IMG/VR virus record: IMGVR_UViG_3300047476_000267
Span: 1 to 55,459 of that record
DNA: 55,459 nt
Source of the DNA: a virus
Direction: 5' to 3' (one strand)
Under the pieces are notes generated by a model. That model worked only from the letters and a program-made list of their open reading frames with translations. It had not been told where the DNA came from and did no database searches. A program made the position numbers and the translations under genes. This document shows, one piece after another, positions 47,845-55,459 of this stretch (its first letter is position 1; every line of letters starts with the position of its first letter).

Positions 47845-48672
47845 GTGATACCTACAAAAAGACTCACGAAGAAACAGATCGAAGAGGGCTTGAAAGCAAT
47901 GCCAGTGGAGACCTTGCTACTGGGAGTCAGTCAGAGTAAACAGAAGCGTCTAACCCCCTCACAAATCAAGTTCGCAGAGGAATTAGCACTGGGAAAGACC
48001 AAGGCAGAAGCATACAGGCAGAGCAGACCGAATGGTCGAAAGAGTAAGGCTAATCCGAGAACAGCCAGTCGCAAAGGTCAGGAACTCGCAAAGTCAGACG
48101 CAATTCAGGCTCAGGTGAATGCGTTTAAGGTGGCGATTGAAGCGCAGAAATATCAAACCCCTGCTCACTTGAGGGCGTTGGCAATCCATAAGATCACTGA
48201 AAAGGTGTTGGATGAGGATTGTCCCCCAGCCCAGCAACTCAAAGCACTGGAACTGCTCGGCAAGATCACCGAGGTCGCACTCTTTACCGAACGGCGAGAG
48301 GTCGTGCAAGTCAGTGATCCCAGTGAGATGCGGGAGAAACTAATGGCGAGTATCAAACTGGCTATCGAGAACAGTCAGGCGATTGATGTCGAGACACGCA
48401 ACGCAGATGACCTACTCGCTGAACTTGTCGGCAGTCATGAATCAAGTGATGATGTCATGGATGATGGGGAACAAGTGTCCTTAGACGGGGGTGAGGGCAT
48501 TGCAAACGGGGATTTGGCAGACCCACGAGGGGGCGAGACCCAAATTTTGGCATTGGGTCAGCGAGCCAACTTGCATAGTATTTCACACACTGAATCCCCT
48601 CCTAATTCCGATACTCAGGGAAAACCCTTAGTCACTTGTTCACCTGAACAGGTGACACAGGGTAAACCCTAA
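47845..48672 (+). CDS. terS: Terminase small subunit-like protein
   Basis: 275 residues from a GTG; the ribosome site is weak, so the start could lie at a later ATG. RLTPSQIKFAEELALGKTKA EAYRQSRP carries the N-terminal DNA-binding helix-turn-helix of small terminases, then TASRKGQELAKSDAIQAQVN and a helical core; the last 80 residues are acidic and disordered. It recognises phage DNA and starts packaging with the large subunit three genes on. Its last codons contain palindrome 2. Confidence 0.75.
   Translation: MIPTKRLTKKQIEEGLKAMPVETLLLGVSQSKQKRLTPSQIKFAEELALGKTKAEAYRQSRPNGRKSKANPRTASRKGQELAKSDAIQAQVNAFKVAIEAQKYQTPAHLRALAIHKITEKVLDEDCPPAQQLKALELLGKITEVALFTERREVVQVSDPSEMREKLMASIKLAIENSQAIDVETRNADDLLAELVGSHESSDDVMDDGEQVSLDGGEGIANGDLADPRGGETQILALGQRANLHSISHTESPPNSDTQGKPLVTCSPEQVTQGKP
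48631..48656. promoter_or_regulatory. LexA-box-like palindrome 2, probable operator
   Basis: Arms GTCACTTGTTCA and TGAACAGGTGAC (one mismatch) around CC. The core TTGT-N8-ACAG has the spacing of the SOS box of many proteobacteria. CCCTTAGTCAC and the left arm match the palindrome at 26990-27007 with one change. It lies in the 3' end of the terS gene and its right arm overlaps a -35 box. Confidence 0.7.
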
Positions 48673-48681
48673 TCTTATATA
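48652..48681 (+). promoter_or_regulatory. Possible promoter of the LexA-like gene block
   Basis: GTGACA (5 of 6 to the -35 consensus), 18 bases, TATATA, overlapping the operator on the left and sitting in a 12-base palindrome TCTTATATAAGA (48673-48684) on the right. Would transcribe the genes at 48699-49301 and terL, under control of whatever binds palindrome 2. Confidence 0.45.
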
Positions 48682-48698
48682 AGACCCCCCACCCCCTA

Positions 48699-48887
48699 AT
48701 GAATATGTCAGAAAAAGAAAACAATGTTCCACGTGAAACACCCCCCCTTGGTGATTTGGGTCCCATAGTCAGGATAGACCCAGATATTTTGGAGGATCGG
48801 CTCAAAAGGATGAGTGAAAAAGACAGGCGTAAGTTGATGGATTTATTGGACAGTAACGTGGTGATATTGGAAAGGGGGGCAAAGTGA
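48699..48887 (+). CDS. Small hypothetical protein upstream of terL
   Basis: 62 residues (ATG 48699 or 48705; no clear ribosome site). NVPRETPPLGDLGPIVRIDP then LEDRLKRMSEKDRRKLMDLL, a charged helix. Overlaps the next start. Function unknown. Confidence 0.5.
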   Translation: MNMSEKENNVPRETPPLGDLGPIVRIDPDILEDRLKRMSEKDRRKLMDLLDSNVVILERGAK

Positions 48888-49072
48888 GTATTCACTTAGA
48901 AAGAACCAAGGAACATCAGGTATTGGATTATTTAGAGCAGTTGTTGTTAAGTGATCGTGGGCGGTTGTTAAGGATGATGAGTTATTTAAAAGAAAGAATA
49001 TTGGAAGAAGAGGCGAAAGCTAGGTCGATGGATATTATTGAACGAGTTAAACATGGGTCGAAGAAAGGTTAA
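48884..49072 (+). CDS. Small helical hypothetical protein
   Basis: 62 residues from a GTG in an overlap, with AAGGGGGG upstream. HQVLDYLEQLLLSDRGRLLR and MMSYLKERILEEEAKARSMD are amphipathic helices. Ends 20 bases inside the LexA-like gene. Not recognised. Confidence 0.5.
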   Translation: MSIHLERTKEHQVLDYLEQLLLSDRGRLLRMMSYLKERILEEEAKARSMDIIERVKHGSKKG

Positions 49073-49301
49073 AGAAGTGACTCCCGCACAAAAGGAAATC
49101 TATCAGGTGATTGAGCAGTTCTGGTTAAAGTTTGGTTTTGGTCCAAGCGTAGATGATGTCATGTATATCACGGGCGAAAAGGGTCGAGGCAACGTCAATC
49201 GGAAAATGCGGCGGTTAATAGACTTGGGTTTATGTAAAGGGTTAAAGCATGTGCCTCGGTCGATCAGACCATCGTACTTACGGGTAAGAAACCTTGAGTA
49301 A
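49053..49301 (+). CDS. LexA DNA-binding-domain-like winged helix protein
   Basis: The ATG at 49053 is taken (MGRRKVKEV). 82 residues. TPAQKEIYQVIEQFWLKFGF then GPSVDDVMYITGEKGRGNVN and RKMRRLIDLGLCKGL follow the three helices and wing of the LexA N-terminal domain (which begins TARQQEVFDLIRDH in E. coli). The LexA protease domain is absent, so it cannot be cut by RecA-stimulated autoproteolysis. It may bind the two LexA-box-like palindromes; one lies about 400 bases upstream. Confidence 0.62.
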   Translation: MGRRKVKEVTPAQKEIYQVIEQFWLKFGFGPSVDDVMYITGEKGRGNVNRKMRRLIDLGLCKGLKHVPRSIRPSYLRVRNLE

Positions 49302-50790
49302 TTTAGATGCGCTCTTACTGAGCCTAAATCCTGGGGATCGGGAAAATCTGTTGAAGATGGCTGAGGGCTATCGGGATTCGCTCGTGCGGGATAAAGCACA
49401 AAAGTCCTTTATGGCGTTTGTGAAAGAGATGTGGCCTGGGTTTATTCATGGAAGGCATCACGCTTTGATGGCAAAAAAATTTGAGGAAATTGCAGCGGGG
49501 AAGTTAAAGCGCTTGATTATTAATATGCCTCCCCGTCATACAAAGTCAGAGTTCGCCTCGTATTTATTGCCAGCGTGGTATTTAGGAAAGTTCCCCAATC
49601 GAAAGATCATCCAGACCTCGAATACTGCTGAACTTGCCGTGGGCTTTGGTCGTAAGGTTCGTAACTTAGTTGATGGAGAGAGATATGCCAAGATATTTCC
49701 CAATGTCGCTTTGCGCCATGATTCCAAGGCTGCTGGTCGCTGGGCTACTAATGCTAACGGGGACTATTTCGCTATTGGTGTTGGTGGTACTGTTACGGGT
49801 AAAGGTGCTGACCTACTCATTATTGACGACCCTCACTCAGAACAAGAAGCCGCTTTAGCTTCCTCAAACCCCGAAGTCTACGATAAGGTCTTTGAGTGGT
49901 ATGGCTCAGGACCACGTCAGCGTTTACAACCTGGAGGCGCCATCGTTATCGTGATGACCCGCTGGTCTAAGCGGGATCTAACTGGTCGAGTCCTCCAATC
50001 CATGGTCGAGCGAGATGGGGATGAGTGGGAAGTGATTAGCCTTCCAGCCATCATGCCTAGCGGTAACCCTCTCTGGCCTGAGTTTTGGTCATACTCTGAA
50101 CTTGAAAAACTCAGAAACGAGTTGCCAATCTCGAAATGGTCAGCTCAGTACCAACAAGATCCAAGCTCCGAGGAAGGTGCGATTGTTAAACGAGAATGGT
50201 GGCAAATGTGGGAAAAAGAGACCCCGCCTGTTTGTGAGTTTGTCATCCAGTCTTGGGATACCGCCTTTACCAAAAACGAACGTTCAGACTACTCAGCATG
50301 CACAACTTGGGGCGTGTTCCACATGGATGAGGATCCAGACGACACCCATATTATTTTGCTTGACGCCCTAAAAGAACGCCTTGAGTTCCCAGAATTAAAG
50401 GAACGTGCCTTGCAAATGTATAAAGAATGGGAGCCCGATGCGTTTATTGTGGAAGCCAAAGCCTCTGGTGCTCCCCTTGTGTTTGAGCTACGCCGAATGG
50501 GAATCCCCGTTCAGGAATTTACACCAACACGAGGAAACGATAAGATTACCCGTGTAAACTCTGTTTCAGACTTATTTGCATCAGGGAAAGTCTGGGCGCC
50601 ACGTAAACGCTGGGCGGAAGAGGTCATGGAAGAAATGGCTGCCTTTCCAAACTCCGACCACGATGACTTGGTGGACTCAGCCACACAAGCGTTAATACGA
50701 TTTAGAAAAGGCGGTTTTATCCGATTACAGTCAGACGAAGAAGAGGAAGTCCAATTCTTTAAGTCTAGGCGAGCAGTGAGTTATTACTAA
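49294..50790 (+). CDS. terL: Terminase large subunit
   Basis: 498 residues from a TTG that overlaps the preceding stop. ATPase half: Walker A-like PPRHTKSE (79-86), Walker B LLIIDDP (174-180) and coupling motif MTRW (221-224). Nuclease half: SWDTAF (Asp322), FIVEAKASG (Glu387) and DHDDLVDS (Asp455/457/458). It pumps DNA into the prohead and cuts it. Located between the terminase small subunit region and portal, as in most tailed phages. Confidence 0.93.
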   Translation: MSNLDALLLSLNPGDRENLLKMAEGYRDSLVRDKAQKSFMAFVKEMWPGFIHGRHHALMAKKFEEIAAGKLKRLIINMPPRHTKSEFASYLLPAWYLGKFPNRKIIQTSNTAELAVGFGRKVRNLVDGERYAKIFPNVALRHDSKAAGRWATNANGDYFAIGVGGTVTGKGADLLIIDDPHSEQEAALASSNPEVYDKVFEWYGSGPRQRLQPGGAIVIVMTRWSKRDLTGRVLQSMVERDGDEWEVISLPAIMPSGNPLWPEFWSYSELEKLRNELPISKWSAQYQQDPSSEEGAIVKREWWQMWEKETPPVCEFVIQSWDTAFTKNERSDYSACTTWGVFHMDEDPDDTHIILLDALKERLEFPELKERALQMYKEWEPDAFIVEAKASGAPLVFELRRMGIPVQEFTPTRGNDKITRVNSVSDLFASGKVWAPRKRWAEEVMEEMAAFPNSDHDDLVDSATQALIRFRKGGFIRLQSDEEEEVQFFKSRRAVSYY

Positions 50791-50799
50791 GGACATATT

Positions 50800-53223
50800 A
50801 TGGCAATCGACAAGGCACTCTACGAATTACCCCAAGGCTTAGCAGCTATCGCTCCCGCTGAGCCCATTGAAATTGAGATCGAAGATCCAGAATCCGTAAC
50901 GATTGGAATGGATGGTCTAGAGATTGAGATCGACAAAAAAGAACCGAGTGACGAAGACTTTGATGCCAACCTTGCCGAATACTTAGACGCTGGCACTCTC
51001 GCCCAGATCTGTGGTGATTTACTAGGCGACATTCAAGGCGACATTAGTTCCCGTAAAGAATGGATGCAGACCTATACCGATGGTATTGAATTGCTCGGTA
51101 TGAAGATAGAAGAACGTGCCGAACCTTGGGAAGGCGCTTGCGGTGTTTACCATCCCCTCCTATCCGAAGCCCTTGTTAAGTTCCAAGCCGAGACGGTCAT
51201 GGAAACCCTACCCGCCAGTGGTCCAGTCAAGACCGTGATTATTGGTAAAGAAACCCCAGAAATCTTAGAAGCAGCGGATCGAGTTCAAAAAGACATGAAC
51301 TACCAGATCACCGATGTAATGACTGAGTACCGCCCTGAGCATGAGCGCATGGTCTGGGGATTAGGTCTTTCAGGTAACGCCTTCAAGAAAGTCTATTTTG
51401 ATCCTAGTCTTAACCGCCAAGTCTCCATCTTTGTTCCCGCAGAAGACCTAATTGTTCCTTATGGCGCATCAGATCTAGAGACCGCTGAGCGTGTGACCCA
51501 TGTGATGCGCAAGACTGAAAACGAACTGCGCAAACTTCAAGTCGCTGGTTTTTATCGAGATATTGACCTAGGCGACCCAGTAGCCGCTTTTGATGATGTA
51601 GAAAAGAAAATCGCTGAAAAGATGGGCTTTCAAGCCACCTCAGACGACCGTTATAAAATCCTCGAAACCCAAGTCAACCTCGATCTGCCAGGATATGAGG
51701 ATAAAGATGAGGATGGCAACCCAACAGGAATTGCTCTGCCGTACATTGTGACCATTGAAAAAGGCACGCAGAACGTCTTAGCGATTCGTAGAAATTGGAG
51801 ACCCGAAGATGACACGCACCAAAAGAGAAATCATTTCGTTCATTATGGCTACGTTCCAGGCTTTGGCTTTTACTGCTTTGGCCTCATTCACCTTGTCGGC
51901 GCTTTTGCTAAGTCTGGTACTTCTATTATCAGACAACTTGTCGATGCTGGTACATTATCGAATCTGCCAGGTGGCTTCAAAACCAGAGGTCTGCGAGTTA
52001 AAGGGGACGATACCCCCATCTCCCCAGGTGAGTTTAGAGACGTAGACGTTCCCTCTGGAGTCCTTAAAGACAACATCCTCCCTCTTCCATACAAAGAGCC
52101 CAGCCAAGTTCTTTACTCGTTACTTGGCACCATCGTAGAAGAAGGGCGCCGCTTTGCCTCAGCATCGGATCTAAAGATTGCAGACATGAGCGCCAATACC
52201 CCAGTAGGAACCACGCTGGCTATCTTGGAGCGCACCCTCAAAGTCATGTCCGCAGTCCAAGCCCGTGTTCACTACTCAATGAAACAGGAGCTCAAACTCC
52301 TCAAAGACATCATCCGTGACTACACCCCTGACGAATACAGCTATCAGCCAGAGGTTGGCAATCGTTTTGCCAAGCAGTCCGACTATGACAACTGCGATGT
52401 GATCCCAGTATCCGATCCAAACGCAGCCACCATGAGCCAAAAGGTTGTGCAGTACCAAGCCGTTTTACAGCTTGCCCAGCAACAGCCCCAGATTTACGAT
52501 ATGGCTCAACTACACAGACAGATGCTAGAAGTCCTTGGAATCAAAAACGCCAAGAAACTAGTCAAGATTGAGGATGACGCAGTACCTCAAGACCCCATTA
52601 CTGAGAACATGAACCTGATTAACATGAAGCCCGTCAAGGCATTTATGTACCAAGACCATCAGGCGCATATCAAAGTACACATGGCAGCCATGCAAGATCC
52701 AAAAATCATGCAATTGATTGGTCAAAACCCAAATGCACAAGCCATCGGTGCAGCTGCTATGGCGCATATTCAGGAGCATTTAGCCTTTGAATACCGCAAA
52801 CAGATGGAGATGTTGATGGGTATCCAGCTGCCAAGCATGGAAGACGACCAAAATATCCCACGGGCTATGGAAGTCGAGATCTCACGCATGGCTTCTCAGG
52901 CTGCCGATGTGCTTTTACAACGCAATCAAACCGAGATTGCAGCGCAAAACGCCCAGCAAGCAGCTCAAGATCCTGTCATTCAGATGCAAGCGAAGGAACT
53001 TCAGCTCAAACAAGCCGAAGAACAACGCAAAGCAGCCAAAGACCAAGCCGATGCAGCAGAAGGTGCTGCTCGATTGGAACTAGAGAAGGAGAGAATAGCC
53101 TCCCAAGAGCGTATCGCTGGCGCCCAAATTCTGGCAAAAACAGAAAAGGACCAGAAAGACGCAGAACTAAAGGCGATGCAAGCAATTGCCAGCCTTAATA
53201 AACCACCACGTGAAGGGAAATGA
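50800..53223 (+). CDS. Portal protein
   Basis: 807 residues. The pattern WEGACGVYHPLLSEALVKFQ, ERMVWGLGLSGNAFKKVYFD, VPAEDLIVPYGASDLETAER and HYGYVPGFGFYCFGLIHLVG matches P22-like/large podovirus portal proteins common in environmental phages. The C-terminal 150 residues are helical and Gln/Ala-rich, the barrel region. Twelve copies would form the DNA entry ring at the head vertex. Ten bases after terL. Confidence 0.88.
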   Translation: MAIDKALYELPQGLAAIAPAEPIEIEIEDPESVTIGMDGLEIEIDKKEPSDEDFDANLAEYLDAGTLAQICGDLLGDIQGDISSRKEWMQTYTDGIELLGMKIEERAEPWEGACGVYHPLLSEALVKFQAETVMETLPASGPVKTVIIGKETPEILEAADRVQKDMNYQITDVMTEYRPEHERMVWGLGLSGNAFKKVYFDPSLNRQVSIFVPAEDLIVPYGASDLETAERVTHVMRKTENELRKLQVAGFYRDIDLGDPVAAFDDVEKKIAEKMGFQATSDDRYKILETQVNLDLPGYEDKDEDGNPTGIALPYIVTIEKGTQNVLAIRRNWRPEDDTHQKRNHFVHYGYVPGFGFYCFGLIHLVGAFAKSGTSIIRQLVDAGTLSNLPGGFKTRGLRVKGDDTPISPGEFRDVDVPSGVLKDNILPLPYKEPSQVLYSLLGTIVEEGRRFASASDLKIADMSANTPVGTTLAILERTLKVMSAVQARVHYSMKQELKLLKDIIRDYTPDEYSYQPEVGNRFAKQSDYDNCDVIPVSDPNAATMSQKVVQYQAVLQLAQQQPQIYDMAQLHRQMLEVLGIKNAKKLVKIEDDAVPQDPITENMNLINMKPVKAFMYQDHQAHIKVHMAAMQDPKIMQLIGQNPNAQAIGAAAMAHIQEHLAFEYRKQMEMLMGIQLPSMEDDQNIPRAMEVEISRMASQAADVLLQRNQTEIAAQNAQQAAQDPVIQMQAKELQLKQAEEQRKAAKDQADAAEGAARLELEKERIASQERIAGAQILAKTEKDQKDAELKAMQAIASLNKPPREGK

Positions 53224-53414
53224 TGGACAAAAACCTAGATTACCTCTTAAACGAGTACGTTGAACGCATCCAAATGCTCCAAAAAGCAATTGCTGCGGGA
53301 AATTGTGCAAATTTTGAGGAATATAAGTACACATGCGGTCAGATTAGAGGTCTCGAAGCTGCATGTTTAACCATAACCGACCTCAAACAACGACTGGAGA
53401 AATCTGATGAGTGA
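53220..53414 (+). CDS. Small hypothetical protein between portal and GroES-like genes
   Basis: 64 residues (ATG 53220 or 53223). LDYLLNEYVERIQMLQKAIA then GQIRGLEAACLTITDLKQRL: helical, coiled coil. Small genes of this pattern often follow portal genes in related phages. Function unknown. Confidence 0.55.
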   Translation: MMDKNLDYLLNEYVERIQMLQKAIAAGNCANFEEYKYTCGQIRGLEAACLTITDLKQRLEKSDE

Positions 53415-53817
53415 ATTACTAATCGGCTCAAACCCCGATGACGTAACACAAGCAACAACTCTGCCTCAAACAGCAGAAGAAAAAGCAAGACAACTACCCG
53501 AACCCTCTGGATACCGCATTTTGTGCGCCATTCCTGACATTGATGAGACTTACGAAAGCGGTATTCTCAAAGCGGATACCACGATGCACTACGAAGAGGT
53601 CTTATCAACGGTGTTTTTTGTCGTAAAAATGGGTCCTGATTGCTATAAAGACTCAAGCCGATTCCCTACTGGGCCATGGTGCAAAGTTGGTGACTTTATT
53701 TTAGCCAGACCTAACTCTGGCACCCGACTAAAGATCCACGGACGAGAGTTCAGGATCATTAATGACGATTCCGTTGAGGGCGTTGTTGAAGATCCACGTG
53801 GAATAACCAGACCATAA
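53407..53817 (+). CDS. GroES-like co-chaperonin
   Basis: 136 residues. LPEPSGYRILCAIPDIDETY (strand 1), then GILKADTTMHYEE at the mobile-loop position, GPWCKVGDFILARPNSGTRL and GREFRIINDDSVEGVVEDPR follow the GroES beta barrel. Phage GroES homologues such as gp31 replace the host lid so GroEL can fold the capsid protein. Placement just before scaffold and capsid genes supports that role. Confidence 0.75.
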   Translation: MSELLIGSNPDDVTQATTLPQTAEEKARQLPEPSGYRILCAIPDIDETYESGILKADTTMHYEEVLSTVFFVVKMGPDCYKDSSRFPTGPWCKVGDFILARPNSGTRLKIHGREFRIINDDSVEGVVEDPRGITRP

Positions 53818-53826
53818 GGAGAAATC

Positions 53827-54795
53827 ATGCCTGATATTCAAATGACGGAGTTTAAGTTCCCAGATGAGCAACCTGAAAAGGTCATCGAAGAGCCAGAGCA
53901 ACTTGAAATCGAGATCGAAGACGATACACCCCCAGAGGATCGTGGTCATACATCACAGATGCCCAAGGATATCGTTGATGAGCTTGAAAAAGACGAGCTA
54001 GAAGCCTTTACTGGTGAAGCCAAAGAAAAGCTACACCAGCTAAAGAAGGTATGGAATGACGAGCGCCGAGCTAAAGAAGCCGCTAAGCGTGAGGCTGATG
54101 AAGCTGCTCGTGTTGCTGCCCAGCTTTTAGAAGAAAACAAGAAGCTCAAGAGCAAACTCACTGCTGGCGAACAAACCTTGCACACCAAGTACAAGGAAAA
54201 CGTTAGCTATGAGCTTGAAAAGGCTAAGAAAGAATACAAAGATGCGTATGACTCTGGCGATTCAGACCGTCTTGTAGAAGCCCAAGAAAAGCTCACCAAA
54301 GTACAGATGGAAGCGAAGGAGATTGAAAGCTATAAACCTGAATATTCAGATGACGCTTTACAAACTTCTGAAACTGATGTAAAAATATCACAACCCAGCC
54401 AACAATTGGACTCAAAAACCCAAGCGTGGTTGGACAAAAACAAGTGGTATGGTGTTGATGAAGACATGAGTTTCCTAGCAATGGGAATTCATAGGAAGCT
54501 GGAAAGAGAAGGAGTCCCAACTGGCTCCGACTACTACTGGTCTACCATTGATGCCGAAATGAGACGCAGATTTCCTGAGAAATTTGCGGATGAGATCAAA
54601 CCCTCATCAGAAGTAGAGATCAAACCCTCTGCTAAAACTAGTAAACCGAGCACGGTTGTTGCGCCAGCAACGAGGTCAACATCTCCCAAAAGAGTCAAAT
54701 TAACCAATACGCAGCTGGCACTGGCTAAGAAATTTAATCTTTCCCCAGAACAATACGCTCGTGAACTTACTAAACTGGAGTCCCAAAATGGCTGA
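53827..54795 (+). CDS. Scaffolding protein
   Basis: 322 residues. An acidic disordered start (EQLEIEIEDDTPPEDRG), a long coiled coil (AKEAAKREADEAARVAAQLL), a central globular part (DMSFLAMGIHRKLEREGVPT) and a basic C-terminal end (SPKRVKLTNTQLALAKKFNL) make the usual layout of phage scaffolds, with the capsid gene two genes on. It guides prohead assembly and then leaves. Confidence 0.78.
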   Translation: MPDIQMTEFKFPDEQPEKVIEEPEQLEIEIEDDTPPEDRGHTSQMPKDIVDELEKDELEAFTGEAKEKLHQLKKVWNDERRAKEAAKREADEAARVAAQLLEENKKLKSKLTAGEQTLHTKYKENVSYELEKAKKEYKDAYDSGDSDRLVEAQEKLTKVQMEAKEIESYKPEYSDDALQTSETDVKISQPSQQLDSKTQAWLDKNKWYGVDEDMSFLAMGIHRKLEREGVPTGSDYYWSTIDAEMRRRFPEKFADEIKPSSEVEIKPSAKTSKPSTVVAPATRSTSPKRVKLTNTQLALAKKFNLSPEQYARELTKLESQNG

Positions 54796-55237
54796 AAACA
54801 GAACACCTCGACAAGTAGAAACCCGTCAACAACAAATGCGTCCCCAGCAGTGGAAACCGCCTGAGTTGTTGCCAGAACCCGATAAACAAGCTGGCTTCGA
54901 ATATCGGTGGATTAGGGTAGCTACCTTAAATAATGCGGATCCCCGCAATTTCTCTGCCAAACTCAGAGAGGGATGGGAACCCGTACGTATTGAGGAACAA
55001 CCGCATTTTTCACTGCTAGTCGATCCCAACAGTCGATACAAAGACAATGTTGAGATTGGCGGTTTGTTGTTATGCAAGTCACCAACTGAGTTCGTTACGC
55101 AACGTAATGCTTATTACAAACAGCAAAGCGATCATCAGATGGAGGCGGTAGACAACACTCTTATGCGCCAAAACGATCCTCGGATGCCTCTCTTTAATGA
55201 GCGGAAGATGACCAGTAGTTTTGGAAAGGGTAGTTAA
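54788..55237 (+). CDS. Head-region protein preceding the capsid gene
   Basis: The ATG at 54788 overlaps the scaffold gene and is preferred to an in-frame one at 54761. 149 residues: RQVETRQQQMRPQQWKPPEL then GFEYRWIRVATLNNADPRNF; beta-rich middle (HFSLLVDPNSRYKDNVEIGG). A protein of this pattern lies directly before the major capsid gene in many environmental podovirus-like phages. Might be a minor head protein. Confidence 0.6.
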   Translation: MAENRTPRQVETRQQQMRPQQWKPPELLPEPDKQAGFEYRWIRVATLNNADPRNFSAKLREGWEPVRIEEQPHFSLLVDPNSRYKDNVEIGGLLLCKSPTEFVTQRNAYYKQQSDHQMEAVDNTLMRQNDPRMPLFNERKMTSSFGKGS

Positions 55238-55259
55238 ATTTTTAATTAGGAGTATTTAA

Positions 55260-55459
55260 ATGGCTTATCCAACCGTTTCAGCTCCCTACGGCCTACAGGC
55301 TATTAACCGTGTAGATGGCTTGCCATATGCTGGTGCAATTCGTCAGATTCCTATTGCATCCACATATAACACTGCAATCTACAATGGTGACATTGTCCGT
55401 GTAGCCGCTGGTGGCACAATCGAAAAATCAACCGTAACGACTAACGCTACTGGTGCAGC
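55260..55459 (+). CDS. Major capsid protein, 3' partial
   Basis: TTAGGAG seven bases before the ATG is the best ribosome site in the late region, as expected for the capsid gene. Only 66 codons fall in the window: MAYPTVSAPYGLQAINRVDG, LPYAGAIRQIPIASTYNTAI, YNGDIVRVAAGG, a pattern seen at the start of capsid proteins of aquatic podovirus-like phages. The gene continues beyond the right edge. Confidence 0.72.
   Translation, partial: MAYPTVSAPYGLQAINRVDGLPYAGAIRQIPIASTYNTAIYNGDIVRVAAGGTIEKSTVTTNATGA

Noticed and set aside
47158-47853. Lysogeny module in the control regions
   Set aside because: No integrase, excisionase, attachment repeat or CI-type repressor is visible; the LexA-like domain alone does not support lysogeny.

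Overview
This window is most of the genome of a lytic-looking tailed double-stranded DNA bacteriophage, probably short-tailed (podovirus-like). A terminase, portal, GroES-like protein, scaffold and major capsid gene run off the right edge. A tail fibre runs off the left edge, so the two ends probably lie a few genes apart on the phage genome. There is no sheath, tape-measure gene, integrase or classical CI repressor. A GH19-type endolysin with small holins points to a Gram-negative host. The host genus cannot be read from the sequence.

Layout. (1) 1-15303, rightward: tail fibre with an S74 chaperone end, repeat-rich and glycine-rich tail proteins, two 2-oxoglutarate/Fe(II) oxygenase-like genes, lysis genes (two membrane proteins and an endolysin), then virion structural genes. 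(2) 15320-26566: one 3748-residue polyvalent gene carrying methyltransferase, strawberry-notch-like helicase and HExxH modules. A convincing second gene is nested in another frame over its low-complexity linker. (3) 26631-26978, leftward: a RusA resolvase, followed by a control region with palindromes and a promoter. (4) 27113-36504, rightward early operon: Cas4/RecB-like nuclease, ERF annealing protein, SSB-like protein, a glycosyltransferase/methyltransferase/oxygenase island, a sigma region 4-like helix-turn-helix protein and a YbcO-like nuclease. (5) 36505-37050: a control region with a promoter-to-terminator unit that looks like a small RNA, a second promoter and a hairpin-rich stretch. 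(6) 37051-42879, rightward: an alpha-CTD-like protein, ParB-like protein, helicase, an array of MNAYELA paralogues joined by repeated junctions, and a Toprim primase-like protein. (7) 47547-42937, leftward: an operon of small phage-specific genes in blocks, each block led by the element AACTGCTAGGAGA and separated by hairpin-rich gaps. (8) 47845 to the end, rightward: packaging and head genes, including a LexA-DNA-binding-domain-like protein downstream of a LexA-box-like palindrome.

How the parts may work together (inference). Regions 3-7 would be early and middle functions: host takeover, recombination and replication. Regions 8, 1 and 2 would be late functions. Regulation seems unusually rich: fragments resembling host RNA polymerase promoter-reading domains (alpha CTD and sigma region 4), a LexA-like DNA-binding domain with two matching palindromes, and a candidate small RNA containing UCUCCUAGCAG, the exact complement of the leader element that carries the Shine-Dalgarno sequence of four leftward transcription blocks. 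All functional calls are from reading the sequence; no database search was run.
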